Source: Patescibacteria group bacterium (GTDB lineage: Bacteria; Patescibacteriota; Patescibacteriia; Patescibacteriales; WJLG01). From it: a DNA stretch of 58,402 bases. The position numbers and the translations under genes are program-made. Location of the stretch: assembly GCA_028716485.1 (NCBI GenBank), contig JAQUPS010000008.1, positions 1 through 58,402 of the forward strand, given 5' to 3'. The notes beneath the pieces were generated by a model. That model was not told the origin of the DNA, searched no databases, and saw nothing but the letters and a program-made list of their open reading frames with translations. Position 1 is the first letter of the stretch, and every line of letters begins with the position of its first letter. Positions 8,037 through 16,115 of this stretch are shown here, one piece after another.

Positions 8037-10658
8037 TTATTTTTTAATATAATCCTCCAGCTTGATGCTCAATAATTTGGACACGCCGTTTTCTTGCATC
8101 GTTACGCCGTAGAGGACGCTGGCGCGATGCATCGGGGCGCGGTTATGGGTGATGACGATGAATTGGGTTTTGGACGAGAGATCTTCCAAAATTTTCGCCA
8201 GACGCTCGGAATTGGATTCGTCGAGCGCCGCATCGACTTCATCAAGGAAGACGAACGGCGAAGGGTTGGCGCTGATAATGGCGCAAATCAAGGCGATGGC
8301 AGTGAGAGCTTTTTCGCCGCCGGAAAGCATGTTGATCGAAGCGATTTTTTTCCCGGGCGGGCAGGCCTGGATTTCGATGCCGGCCAAACCAGTGGCGTTA
8401 TATTTGGAAAGCCGTTTGATTTTTTCCCGCAATTCGTTCTGCTCATCTTTTATTTCTTCAGCCGCGCCATCCGATTTTGCGATTTCTTCTTCGTCTTCCA
8501 ATTTGATAATTTTGGCAGAGCCGCCGCTGAAAAGAATCTTGAAGTATTCTTCGAATTTATGGCAGATTTCTTTGAATTCTTTGTCGAATCTTTCCTTGAT
8601 TTTCCCGTCCAGCTCTTTGATTACTCCTTCCAGCGTGCCGATGGCTGATTCCAAATCATCAACCTGCTCTTTGAGGAAATCAAATTTGGTTTTGGTTTCG
8701 TTATATTCTTTTTCCACTTCCGGATCAATGCCGCCGATCAGGTTCAGCTGGTTTTCCAGTTGGCGGATTTTTATTTCCGCCTCTAAAGTATTCACTTCTC
8801 CATCGGCGCGGTTTTCTTTGATATCTTTGAGGTTGTCGAAGCTTTTGCGGATCTCGGTTTCCAAATCTTCCAAGCGAGTTTCGTATTTGGCCGAATCGAT
8901 TTTCAAGACATTTAATTCATTGGCCAGCCGGTTGATTTCCTGCTGGAGATTCTGCCCGGCGCGCTGCAGCTGGAAAAGCTGGGCGCGTTTGGCTTCGCGT
9001 TCGCGGTTGAAAGCGCCGAGTTTTTCTCTGATTTCCCGAACTTGATTATCCGTTTCTGATAGTTCGACTTCCAGTTTGGCTTTTTTATCTTTGACGTCTT
9101 CATTGCTTTTTTTCTCGCCGCTGGATTTTATTTTTTCCGCGGTTGCCGCCAGTTCATTTTTTTGCCGGCGCAAATTTTCCGCTAATAGATTTATTTTTTC
9201 TTCCAGCATTTTCGCGGCCATTTCCGGTTCGGCGGCTCGGCCGAATAGTTCTTCTTTGGCGCGAGCTAATTTCAACAATTCTTCCTGAATTTCGCGCTGT
9301 TTGGCGTAAAAGGCTTCATTATCGCCGGCAGAGGAGCTTAAATTGATGACTTCGGCGATGAGCGTTTTCAGCTTCGCTAAAGTTGCTTTGATTTTCCCAA
9401 TTTCATTTTCTTCTTCCAATTTCTCCAATTCAATTTTAATTTCGCTCAAGAAAGAGTTGATTTTTTTCTCATCGCGGACAATCCCCTTTTTGTCCCCGGT
9501 TAAGCCGCGCAAGACTTTATTCAATTCCTCGATTTTTTCATTCAGCCCTTTCTTCTCGCCGCTGAAATTATTAACCAGATTTTTTTTGGCTTCCAATTCA
9601 TTCTGCCAGCTATTGAGCGCCGTTTCGCTGCCGGCAATTTCTTGTTTCAATTCGCTTTCTTTATTGATTAGCCAGGACAAATCAAAATTACCGGCGGCTT
9701 CCAATTCCAAGGATAATTGCGCGTCGGCGGCGGCGATTTTTTTCAAAACATCTTCCCGCTGTTTTTGGATTTCCGCGGCTTGATTGGATAATCGCTCGTA
9801 TTCCTCGCTCTCGCGGCTTTCTTCCATCTTGCCGAGCTCCGAATTGAGCTTGGCAAGTTCTTCGGTTTTGGCGCGCAAAATTTCTTCCAGCGATAAATAT
9901 TTATTATTGTATTCGGAAAACTTGTCATTCAAATTATGCCAGACGAATTTGAAATAAGACGCGCGGATGTTTTTCAGTTCAGTTTCAATTTCGCCTCTGG
10001 CGCGGAGCTTGTTGACCTGTCGGGTCAAGCTGCGCAAACGCGGTTCGATTTCCGCCAAGAGCATATTGGCTTGGCCGGAATTTTCGTAGCTGGCGATCAA
10101 TTTGGACAAAGATTGCTCGCGCTTAATCTGGAATTGGCGCACGCCGGTCGCTTCGTCGAAAAATTCTTTGCGTTCAGAGGCGGTGGTGGCCAAAAAAGAT
10201 TCCACCATCCCCTGGCCGATGACGCTGTAAGTTTTCTGCCCGACATTCGCTTTGGCCAAAAGAATCTGGATATCGACCAGGCGCACTTTGGCTTCGTTTA
10301 AGAGATAATCGCTTTCGCCTGAGCGGTAAATCCGGCGGGTGATGACCAATTGTGAAAAATCGATCGGCGCCTGGCCGTCTTCGTTATTCAAATGCAAAGA
10401 AACCTCGGCCATGCCCAATTGCCCTTTGGAAGATGAGCCGGAAAAAATGACGTCTTCGCCGGTTTTGGCGCGGATGGTTTTCATACTTTGCTCGCCCAAA
10501 ACCCAGCGCACCGCGTCGGCGATATTGGATTTGCCCGAGCCGTTCGGCCCGACAATGACGGTAATGCCTTTTTTCCCTTTGTTTCCGGCCGGAAAAATCA
10601 GCGTGTTTTTGCTGGCGAAAGATTTAAAACCCTGAATATCCAGTTTTTCTAAATACAT
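8037..10658 (-). CDS. smc: SMC-family chromosome segregation ATPase, short form without an obvious hinge
   Basis: ATG 10658 (MYLEKLDIQGFKSFA) gives 873 aa; the upstream extension is translated intergenic repeat. The N-terminal head has Walker A GPNGSGKSN and KTGEDVIFSGS. The C-terminal head has the ABC signature LSGGEKALTAIALI, Walker B PFVFLDEVDAALDESN and THNRAPM. Canonical bacterial SMC is about 1150-1200 aa with a globular hinge. Here residues about 170-690 are almost all charged coiled coil, with only a short break near INLSSSAGDNEAFY, and I see no hinge-like glycine-rich fold. It should act in chromosome compaction, but dimerisation must differ. No ScpA or ScpB gene is adjacent. Confidence 0.88.
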   Translation of the reverse strand: MYLEKLDIQGFKSFASKNTLIFPAGNKGKKGITVIVGPNGSGKSNIADAVRWVLGEQSMKTIRAKTGEDVIFSGSSSKGQLGMAEVSLHLNNEDGQAPIDFSQLVITRRIYRSGESDYLLNEAKVRLVDIQILLAKANVGQKTYSVIGQGMVESFLATTASERKEFFDEATGVRQFQIKREQSLSKLIASYENSGQANMLLAEIEPRLRSLTRQVNKLRARGEIETELKNIRASYFKFVWHNLNDKFSEYNNKYLSLEEILRAKTEELAKLNSELGKMEESRESEEYERLSNQAAEIQKQREDVLKKIAAADAQLSLELEAAGNFDLSWLINKESELKQEIAGSETALNSWQNELEAKKNLVNNFSGEKKGLNEKIEELNKVLRGLTGDKKGIVRDEKKINSFLSEIKIELEKLEEENEIGKIKATLAKLKTLIAEVINLSSSAGDNEAFYAKQREIQEELLKLARAKEELFGRAAEPEMAAKMLEEKINLLAENLRRQKNELAATAEKIKSSGEKKSNEDVKDKKAKLEVELSETDNQVREIREKLGAFNREREAKRAQLFQLQRAGQNLQQEINRLANELNVLKIDSAKYETRLEDLETEIRKSFDNLKDIKENRADGEVNTLEAEIKIRQLENQLNLIGGIDPEVEKEYNETKTKFDFLKEQVDDLESAIGTLEGVIKELDGKIKERFDKEFKEICHKFEEYFKILFSGGSAKIIKLEDEEEIAKSDGAAEEIKDEQNELREKIKRLSKYNATGLAGIEIQACPPGKKIASINMLSGGEKALTAIALICAIISANPSPFVFLDEVDAALDESNSERLAKILEDLSSKTQFIVITHNRAPMHRASVLYGVTMQENGVSKLLSIKLEDYIKK

Positions 10659-10720
10659 CGAAAATAAATTAAAAATTAAAAATGAAAAATTAAAAGTAAT
10701 TTTCCTAAGCTTATTATACA

Positions 10721-10818
10721 TTATTTATTGTCTCATTGCTATATTGTTAAATTGCCGGCTGTTAACAAGATACGATTAAGTTGTTAAGATGACAATGTAA
10801 CAATTTAACAATTCAGCC
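10721..10818. repeat. Intergenic inverted repeat of aatgtaac/gttaaca-like words
   Basis: The 160-base gap between the divergent smc and kinase genes holds CATTGCTATATTGTTAA and, in opposite sense, GACAATGTAACAATTTAACAATT. These are imperfect inverted arms of an iterated word similar to the one at 24.57-24.66 kb. Confidence 0.5.
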
Positions 10819-11391
10819 ATGATCATTTCTATCTCCGGCGCCGAGGGCGCGGGAAAATCAACGATTGCCAAGATGCTGGCCGAGAAATTGGGCTGGCCGC
10901 GTTATTATATCGGCGGCATCCGGCGGGAAAAAGCGCGCGAGCGCGGGTTGACGCTGGCAGAATATAATAAATTGGGCGAAACTGATCCTTCAACCGATTT
11001 GGAGGTTGATGAATATCAAAAAAAGCTGGGCGAAACGCAAAACAATTTTATTATCGAAGGCCGGACTTCTTGGCATTTCATCCCCCAATCGTATAAAATT
11101 TTTCTGGATGTTTCTTTTGAAGAAGGCGCGAGAAGAATCTTTGGCGATTTGCGAAAAGACTCATCCCGCAATGAAGGAAAAAATTTAAAAACTTATGAGG
11201 ATGTGCTTGCCAGCTTGAAATCCCGCCGCGAGAGCGACAAATTGCGCTATGCCAAATATTTCGGCTTGAACGTTTTTGATTTAAAAAATTACGATTTTGT
11301 TTTGGATACGACAAATTTGAACGCCGAGCAAACTTTTGCCAAAGTTTTGGCAGCAGTTGAAAATCGTTTAAAAAGCGATAAAATTTCCTAA
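10819..11391 (+). CDS. Cytidylate kinase-like P-loop kinase
   Basis: A 190-aa protein starting at ATG 10819. Walker A is ISGAEGAGKSTIAKMLAEKL at the N-terminus. A region IGGIRREKARERGLTLAEYNKLGE follows, then IIEGRTSWHFIP (the acidic centre after a beta strand) and a lid region with SRRESDKLRYAKYFG. This pattern matches the short archaeal-type cytidylate kinase / AAA_18 family, which phosphorylates CMP/dCMP. The YAKYFG..VFDLKNYDFVLDT tail is also typical of that group. It is the likely CMP kinase of the organism, but a shikimate- or adenylate-kinase-like specificity cannot be excluded. Confidence 0.78.
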   Translation: MIISISGAEGAGKSTIAKMLAEKLGWPRYYIGGIRREKARERGLTLAEYNKLGETDPSTDLEVDEYQKKLGETQNNFIIEGRTSWHFIPQSYKIFLDVSFEEGARRIFGDLRKDSSRNEGKNLKTYEDVLASLKSRRESDKLRYAKYFGLNVFDLKNYDFVLDTTNLNAEQTFAKVLAAVENRLKSDKIS

Positions 11392-11495
11392 TTTCAGCCC
11401 TTACTCTTCTTGTCTTGCGCCACACTCCAATAATATTGACATTTGCCAATATTTGTTATAATATTGAAAAAGATTCAAACATTAGGAACTATTCC

Positions 11496-11524
11496 AAATA
11501 GAATTGCTAAATTCTATTTTTTAT
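11496..11524 (+). terminator. Hairpin with T-tract upstream of rplS
   Basis: AAATAGAATT-gcta-AATTCTATTT is a perfect 10-bp stem followed by further T residues. It lies about 105 bases after the kinase gene and may end that transcript, or act in the rplS leader. Confidence 0.65.
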
Positions 11525-11601
11525 ATCTAAAATATCAGAAATTATAAATCAAAGATTAATAATTTTTAATTTTTCATTTTTAATTTTTAATTGATTGTAA
11601 T

Positions 11602-11991
11602 ATGTCTGAAGAAAAAAATATTTCCACCGAGGAAAAGGCCGTAGTCAACGAGAAAGACACAAAAGGCAAAGCGGCTAAGCCGGAAGAGTTAAAGCCGGGG
11701 ATGACCATCCGCGTTTATCAGAAAATCAAAGAGCTGAACGCCAAGGGCGAAGAAAAGGAGCGTTTACAGTATTTTGACGGTATGATCATCGCCAAAAAAC
11801 ACGGCAATGAAAAAGGCGCGACCATTACGGTGCGCAAAATTTCCGAAGGCGTGGGCGTGGAAAAGATTTTCCCGCTTTATTCCCCGACCGTGGATAAAAT
11901 CGTCATCAAAAAACAGGCGAAAGTCCGGAAAGCCAAATTGTATTATCTGCGCGGAGAATACAAAAAACGTTTGAAAGAAAAAGCTTATTAA
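11602..11991 (+). CDS. rplS: Large ribosomal subunit protein bL19
   Basis: A 129-aa protein with an acidic, disordered N-terminal extension (MSEEKNISTEEKAVVNEKD) before the conserved L19 core. The core is visible as PGMTIRVYQKIKE, RLQYFDGMIIAKKHG, TITVRKISEGVGVEKIFPLYSPTVDKIVI and the C-terminal VRKAKLYYLRG. L19 lies at the 30S-50S interface. The extension of about 27 residues is longer than in most bacteria. The gene is not beside rpsP, rimM or trmD as in classical genomes. The ATG is preceded by an AT-rich iterated repeat rather than a clear ribosome binding site. Confidence 0.95.
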   Translation: MSEEKNISTEEKAVVNEKDTKGKAAKPEELKPGMTIRVYQKIKELNAKGEEKERLQYFDGMIIAKKHGNEKGATITVRKISEGVGVEKIFPLYSPTVDKIVIKKQAKVRKAKLYYLRGEYKKRLKEKAY

Positions 11992-12037
11992 GATAAGATG
12001 ACTGTGTAAGGTACACGGTCATTTTTGAATAGATTTT

Positions 12038-12688
12038 ATGAGTTATCCAAGGAGGGAGAAAGTCAAATGGAGCGCGGATTTGGCATATGTTGTCGGGCTA
12101 ATAACCAGCGATGGCTGCCTTTCCAAAAATGGCAGGCATATTAGCTTGACTTCCAAAGATGAGGATTTACTAAATACGGTTAAGAAAATTTTAGGACTTA
12201 AAGTTAAAACAGGTTATAAGGTTTGCGGCTTTAGCAACCACAAATGCCCCAATATACAATTCGGCGACGTTATTTTTTACAGATGGCTTGAATCAATCGG
12301 CTTAATGCCGAAAAAATCAAAGATCATTGGCAGCTTGAAAGTTCCTAAAAAATACTTTTTTGATTTTTTAAGAGGTTTATTCGATGGTGATGGCTGTTTT
12401 TATTCATATTGGGACAAGCGTTGGAAAAGTAGTTTTATGTATTATGTTTGTTTTTGTTCTGCCAGCAAAAAGTTTTTAGTATGGTTGCAAAAATCATTAT
12501 TCGAATATTTAAAAGTAAAGGGAGATTTAAAGACTGGTACAAATATTTGGGATTTAAGATTCGCCAAAAGAGAAGGTTTAAAAATAATTAAAAAAATGTA
12601 TCATTCGCCGGACGTTAAGTGTCTGGGCAGAAAAAAGAAAAAGATTATAGCAGCTTTTGAGGAGAGCGGAGTAAAGGTTAAAATTTAA
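12038..12688 (+). CDS. Free-standing LAGLIDADG homing endonuclease
   Basis: A 216-aa protein with two LAGLIDADG-type helices, YVVGLITSDGCL near residue 18 and FLRGLFDGDGCF near residue 108. It therefore has the monomeric two-repeat form. The Asp residues of both motifs, needed for metal-dependent cleavage, are present. It sits as an independent ORF between rplS and tRNA-Leu(GAG), starting 8 bases upstream of that tRNA gene at its 3' end, with no visible intron or intein splice structure. That suggests mobility into the spacer, with the tRNA region as a likely target site. Its codon use is more AT-rich than that of rplS. Confidence 0.85.
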   Translation: MSYPRREKVKWSADLAYVVGLITSDGCLSKNGRHISLTSKDEDLLNTVKKILGLKVKTGYKVCGFSNHKCPNIQFGDVIFYRWLESIGLMPKKSKIIGSLKVPKKYFFDFLRGLFDGDGCFYSYWDKRWKSSFMYYVCFCSASKKFLVWLQKSLFEYLKVKGDLKTGTNIWDLRFAKREGLKIIKKMYHSPDVKCLGRKKKKIIAAFEESGVKVKI

Positions 12689-12695
12689 TAAAAAA

Positions 12696-12777
12696 GGGGA
12701 TGTGATGAAACTGGTAAACATGCGTGCTTGAGGTGCACGTGCCGCAAGGCTTGGAGGTTCGAGTCCTCTCATCCCCA
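12696..12777 (+). tRNA. tRNA-Leu(GAG)
   Basis: The cloverleaf folds with acceptor GGGGATG/CATCCCC, discriminator A, a long variable arm and anticodon loop TTGAGGT (anticodon GAG). CCA is not encoded: the two bases after the discriminator are CC, then T, which begins a structured repeat. Confidence 0.93.
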
Positions 12778-12838
12778 CCTTCGCCTCGCCGAAGCTCGGC
12801 TTCGGTGGGCAAAGCCCACCAAGACGAGCGAAGGCGGG
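12778..12838 (+). repeat. Structured tRNA-tail element, copy 1
   Basis: Starts at the CC following the tRNA-Leu discriminator. It folds as an outer stem CCTTCGC..GCGAAGG enclosing two hairpins, CCGAAGC-tc-GGCTTCGG and TGGGC-aaa-GCCCA. Related copies abut tRNA-Ser (36185) and tRNA-Leu(CAG) (37818), with different but complementary stem bases. Confidence 0.75.
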
Positions 12839-12856
12839 AATGGCAATTTTAGATTT

Positions 12857-13369
12857 ATGATTTGGCTCTATATTATTGTTTTTATTTTTGCCCTTACTTT
12901 TCTCTATGCTTCCTGGCGCGCCGCTCCCTGGCTGCCGATGTATGGCAAAGACTTGTCGCGCGTGATTAATTTGGCGCGGTTGAAAGAAGGTGAAAGGTTT
13001 TACGATTTGGGCGCGGGCGATGGTCGGACTCTTTTAGCCGCCGCAGACGCCGGAGTTTTTGCGGAAGGCTTTGAGATTTCCTTGCTGCCCTATTTGCTGG
13101 CGAAGTTTAAGATAATCTTTTTCAAGAAAAAAAATAAACCAAAAATTTATTTCCGGGATTTTTGGAATATCAATCTGGGCGAGGCCGATGTTGTTTTTGT
13201 ATTTCTCTTGCCAAGGATAATGAATCAGCTGAAAGCTAAGATGGAAACAGAATTAAAACCCGGCGCCAGAATTATCTGTTATGTTTGGCCGATGCCGGGC
13301 TGGGAGCCGGCGGCAGTTGACGCTGTTTCCGGCCAGCCGAAGATGTACTCATATATAAAGGGTTCTTAG
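12857..13369 (+). CDS. Membrane-anchored SAM-dependent methyltransferase
   Basis: The ORF track start lies inside tRNA-Leu, so I use ATG 12857 (MIWLYIIVFIFALTFLY), giving 170 aa. An N-terminal transmembrane helix covers residues 2-18. Then come a linker and a methyltransferase core with FYDLGAGDGRTLLAAA (motif I), AEGFEISLLPYLLAKFK (acidic residue after strand 2), ADVVFVFLLPRIMNQLKAKM and PGARIICYVWPMP. The architecture is common in CPR bacteria and the substrate is unknown. The stop codon TAG falls inside tRNA-Val: the last 10 bases of the gene are the first 10 bases of the tRNA. Confidence 0.75.
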   Translation: MIWLYIIVFIFALTFLYASWRAAPWLPMYGKDLSRVINLARLKEGERFYDLGAGDGRTLLAAADAGVFAEGFEISLLPYLLAKFKIIFFKKKNKPKIYFRDFWNINLGEADVVFVFLLPRIMNQLKAKMETELKPGARIICYVWPMPGWEPAAVDAVSGQPKMYSYIKGS

Positions 13370-13433
13370 CTCAGTTGGTCAGAGCGCCCGGTTTACATCC
13401 GGAAGGTCACAGGTTCGAGCCCTGTAGAACCCA
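13360..13433 (+). tRNA. tRNA-Val(TAC)
   Basis: Acceptor GGGTTCT/AGAACCC, D-arm GCTCAGTTGGTCAGAGC, anticodon loop TTTACAT (TAC) and T-loop GTTCGAGCC are all present. CCA is not encoded (CCT follows the discriminator). The 5' end overlaps the stop codon of the methyltransferase gene. Confidence 0.95.
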
Positions 13434-13488
13434 CCTCAAAAAAGAGGTTTCAACGGTAAATCTTTAATATTTTAAAATTATAAGATTT

Positions 13489-14379
13489 ATGAAAAAAAAT
13501 TTCGTTTGGTTTGACGGAAAATTTATTCCGCTTGAAGCCGCCCGCGTACCGCTTTTAAATCACAGTCTGCATTACGGCAGCGCGGCTTTTGAAGGAATCC
13601 GCTGCTATGATACGCCGGACGGCCCGGCAATTTTTCGGCTCAAAACTCACGTTGACCGGCTTTTCCATTCGGCTGAAGTGCTGGGTATGAAAATTCCTTA
13701 TTCGCGCGAAACAGTCATCGAAGCGACCAAGGGGCTGATTAAAAAAAACGGCTTGCCGGAGTGCTATATCCGCCCGATAATTTTTTACGGAGATAAAATG
13801 GGCCTCTCGCCGGTTGGCGCGCCGATAAATTTCGCCATTGCCGTCTGGCCTTGGGGAAAATATCTCGGCCATGACAAAGTCAGCGCGCATATTGCCAAAT
13901 TCATCCGGCTGCATCACCGCTCCGGAGTGATGTCCGCCAAGATTTCCGGCTATTATTTCAATTCGATCCTGGCTTCGCTTGACGCGACAAAAAATAAAGC
14001 CGATGAAGCGTTATTACTTGATGACCGAGGCTGTATTGCCGAAGGGCCGGGAGAAAATATCTTTTTCGTCCGCGGCAAAACTTTGTTCACCCCGAAAAAA
14101 GGCTCGATATTGCCCGGCATCACCCGCGATTCGATAATCAAGATCGCCAAAGATTTAGATTATAAAGTTGTCGAGAAAGACATCCGCCCGAGCGAACTGG
14201 CAAAATACGATGAAGCTTTTTTTACCGGGACGGCCGCGGAAGTGACGACTATCGGCAAAATCAACCGCGCGGTTTTTTCCAAAAAATCAAAAATTTCCGC
14301 AGAACTCTCCAAAACGTATCTTGACGCGGTGCATGGCAAGATAAAAAAATATCAGCCCTGGCTTGATTATATAAAATAA
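13489..14379 (+). CDS. ilvE: Branched-chain amino acid aminotransferase
   Basis: A 296-aa fold-type IV PLP aminotransferase. Visible family motifs are FVWFDGKFIP, LNHSLHYGSAAFEGIRCY, the catalytic Lys in SAKISGYYFNS, EALLLDDRGCIAEGPGENIFFV, LPGITRDSIIKIA and EAFFTGTAAEVTTIG. IlvE interconverts branched-chain 2-oxo acids and amino acids using glutamate. Length and motif order agree with the family. No other branched-chain biosynthesis gene is in the window; as in many reduced genomes it may act in degradation or in amino-group balancing. It is followed by tsaE after 2 bases, so the two are co-transcribed. Confidence 0.93.
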   Translation: MKKNFVWFDGKFIPLEAARVPLLNHSLHYGSAAFEGIRCYDTPDGPAIFRLKTHVDRLFHSAEVLGMKIPYSRETVIEATKGLIKKNGLPECYIRPIIFYGDKMGLSPVGAPINFAIAVWPWGKYLGHDKVSAHIAKFIRLHHRSGVMSAKISGYYFNSILASLDATKNKADEALLLDDRGCIAEGPGENIFFVRGKTLFTPKKGSILPGITRDSIIKIAKDLDYKVVEKDIRPSELAKYDEAFFTGTAAEVTTIGKINRAVFSKKSKISAELSKTYLDAVHGKIKKYQPWLDYIK

Positions 14380-14381
14380 AG

Positions 14382-14822
14382 ATGAAAATAATTACTCATT
14401 CAGAAAAAGAAACTTTCAGCTTTGCCAAAAAATTGGCCAAAAAAGCTAAGGGCGGCGAAGTCTACGCCCTGTCCGGCAACTTGGGCGCCGGCAAAACTGT
14501 TTTTGCCCGCGGTTTTGCCGGCGGCTTAGGCGTCAAGCGCAATGTCAACAGCCCGACTTTCGTCCTGATGAAAATTTATCCGGTCAAAAAAAATAAATCG
14601 ATCAAACATCTCTGCCATATCGACGCCTATCGCCTCAAATCCGCCCGCGATCTCGCCGCCATCGGCGTTGCCGATTACCTCGGCCAAAAAGATTCGGTCT
14701 GCCTGGTCGAATGGCCGGAACGGATAAAAAAAATATTGCCTAAATCAATTTTTTTGCTTAAATTAAGCCAAAAAGATGAAAAAATGAGAACAATTACAGT
14801 AGAAAAGCATAAAAATGCTTGA
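14382..14822 (+). CDS. tsaE: tRNA threonylcarbamoyladenosine biosynthesis ATPase TsaE
   Basis: A 146-aa protein, ATG two bases after the ilvE stop. Walker A is SGNLGAGKTVFARGFAGGLG. The TsaE signature follows in NSPTFVLMKIY, CHIDAYRL and the Walker B-like CLVEWPERI. TsaE is the ATPase that works with TsaB, TsaC and TsaD to make t6A37 on ANN-decoding tRNAs. Length is normal for the family. The tight spacing to ilvE indicates translational coupling rather than a functional link. Confidence 0.92.
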   Translation: MKIITHSEKETFSFAKKLAKKAKGGEVYALSGNLGAGKTVFARGFAGGLGVKRNVNSPTFVLMKIYPVKKNKSIKHLCHIDAYRLKSARDLAAIGVADYLGQKDSVCLVEWPERIKKILPKSIFLLKLSQKDEKMRTITVEKHKNA

Positions 14823-14898
14823 CAGATTAGTTTTTTTGTAATAAGATCAATTTTCGCTGTAAAAAATAATGATTGAACTTTAGAAAGGAATGCATCTT

Positions 14899-15123
14899 AT
14901 GAACGCAGATGATATTCTCAAAAACTGTATTGACGGCTGGGGTAATGAAAAAGATTTGTACGCCCTTGGCTTTGAAGAAATGGAAGTTCTATTAAGCGAT
15001 CCGCGAAGCAGCATTTTGGAAATTAATCGCGACAATAGAGATGGAACTTATTACACGAAAGTACGATTTGCAAATAAGATTTTTGCCACTTCCACCAGCC
15101 AGCAATTCAAAAACGGCCCCTAA
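14899..15123 (+). CDS. Hypothetical protein, 74 aa
   Basis: I choose the second in-frame ATG (14899), because the ribosome binding site AAAGGA ends 9 bases before it but touches the first ATG at 14890. The small acidic protein (MNADDILKNCIDGWGNEKDLYALG) has no signal peptide or membrane segment and a predicted beta-rich end (DGTYYTKVRFANKIFATS). I recognise no family. Its stop codon lies inside a rho-independent terminator, so it is a short monocistronic unit with a strong initiation signal, which supports expression. Confidence 0.55.
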   Translation: MNADDILKNCIDGWGNEKDLYALGFEEMEVLLSDPRSSILEINRDNRDGTYYTKVRFANKIFATSTSQQFKNGP

Positions 15124-15138
15124 GAGCCGTTTTTTTAT
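15109..15138 (+). terminator. Terminator overlapping the stop of the 74-aa gene
   Basis: AACGGC and GCCGTT pair around the stop codon region (CCCTAAGA loop) and are followed by seven T. Confidence 0.85.
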
Positions 15139-15148
15139 ATTTTAGAGT

Positions 15149-15562
15149 CTAATCATAGGTTTTTAAAACTCCTTTTCCGTTTTCCTTGTCGAATGCGATA
15201 ATTTCGGCAATGGCTGATCTTAAATTTGTTCCGGTGGTAACATATGAAGCAAAGTCCGCGATTGCCTCGGCGACCGACTCGCTCATGTCAGTTCTTTGTT
15301 TTCCGAAAATCATCAGGCCGAGCTGGTTGTGCAGCTCTCTTCTCTTTGCATCCGAGCCTTTTGGATTACCCATTCGCTCGCACATTAGAGCAGTATCAAA
15401 ATATTCCTGGGAAATTTTTATTAATCTTTCTTCAGCCGGCGTCCCCTCTTGCGGAGGCTTGCCAGGAAAACCAAATCTTCGCCAATATTTGGCGATATCA
15501 GAAATTTTTTCTTTTTCTTGCTCGGTCTCATTGGTAAAAGTTTTTTCCAATATTTCAGGCAT
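15149..15562 (-). CDS. Hypothetical protein, 137 aa
   Basis: Starts at ATG 15562 and overlaps the 3' end of lspA by 8 bases, so the two are translationally coupled. The protein is soluble and largely helical, with an acidic start (MPEILEKTFTNETEQEKEKI) and a WRRFGFPGKPP segment. The later helices include SESVAEAIADFASYVTTGTNLRSAIAEIIAFDKENG. No motif is recognised. It may be specific to candidate-phyla bacteria. The coupling to the lipoprotein signal peptidase hints at an envelope-related role, but that is weak inference. Confidence 0.5.
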   Translation of the reverse strand: MPEILEKTFTNETEQEKEKISDIAKYWRRFGFPGKPPQEGTPAEERLIKISQEYFDTALMCERMGNPKGSDAKRRELHNQLGLMIFGKQRTDMSESVAEAIADFASYVTTGTNLRSAIAEIIAFDKENGKGVLKTYD

Positions 15563-16028
15563 AATTTTTTTTCGTTAAACCTTTTAAAATAATAATCAAC
15601 ACTCCGGCAACTATTATTATATCCGCCAAATTAAAAATAGTGAAATATTTCAGGTCAAAATAATCAATTACATATCCGTATTCTATGCGGTCGGTAAAGT
15701 TAAGGATGGCGCCGATTATTAGAATCGTTAAGGGAGCAAGATTCGTATTTCGCATCGCCAATTTTAACCAATAAATTATTAAAATTATAATAATTATTCC
15801 TATGATGGCGGTGAGGATCGGGCCGGAGAATGGGATGGAAAAAGCGATATAGAAATTTTTTACATAATGCAGGCTAAAGATATTGCCGACCAACGGAATC
15901 GGAGCGTCGAAGACCCCCTTCAAACTTAGAGCGGCTAACAAGCGGTCGGCGGCAACAAAAAAGACGGCCAGAATTATAAATAGAACCGTCTTGTTTGATA
16001 TGGCAATTTTTTTAATAGTTGTTTCCAT
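15555..16028 (-). CDS. lspA: Lipoprotein signal peptidase (signal peptidase II)
   Basis: A 157-aa protein with four transmembrane helices. The two catalytic aspartates are in conserved context: ILNFTDRIEYGYVIDYFDL and FNLADIIIVAGV. The usual GNxxDR is here LNFTDR, so the family Gly is replaced. LspA cleaves prolipoproteins before the lipid-modified Cys; at least two lipoprotein precursors (2413-3783, 20650-21183) are in this window. The gene starts at ATG 16028 and overlaps the next minus-strand ORF. Fe/lipid modification partners such as lgt are not in the window. Confidence 0.9.
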   Translation of the reverse strand: METTIKKIAISNKTVLFIILAVFFVAADRLLAALSLKGVFDAPIPLVGNIFSLHYVKNFYIAFSIPFSGPILTAIIGIIIIILIIYWLKLAMRNTNLAPLTILIIGAILNFTDRIEYGYVIDYFDLKYFTIFNLADIIIVAGVLIIILKGLTKKNYA

Positions 16029-16060
16029 TTTTCTTCCCGCTAACCGCCTCGTCGCTGTAA

Positions 16061-16107
16061 CACACCCCGGTTCCGAGGCGGAACCACCCCTCTTATATAG
16101 AGGGGAA
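16061..16107. repeat. CACCCC...GAGGGG double-hairpin element, copy 1
   Basis: Pattern CACCCC, hairpin GGTTCC-gaggc-GGAACC, ACCCCTC, loop, GAGGGG, AAT. The same layout occurs at 23474, 31657, 57637 (reverse) and in degraded form at 26965, each with a different but self-complementary first hairpin. Confidence 0.75.
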
Positions 16108-16115
16108 TAAAATTA

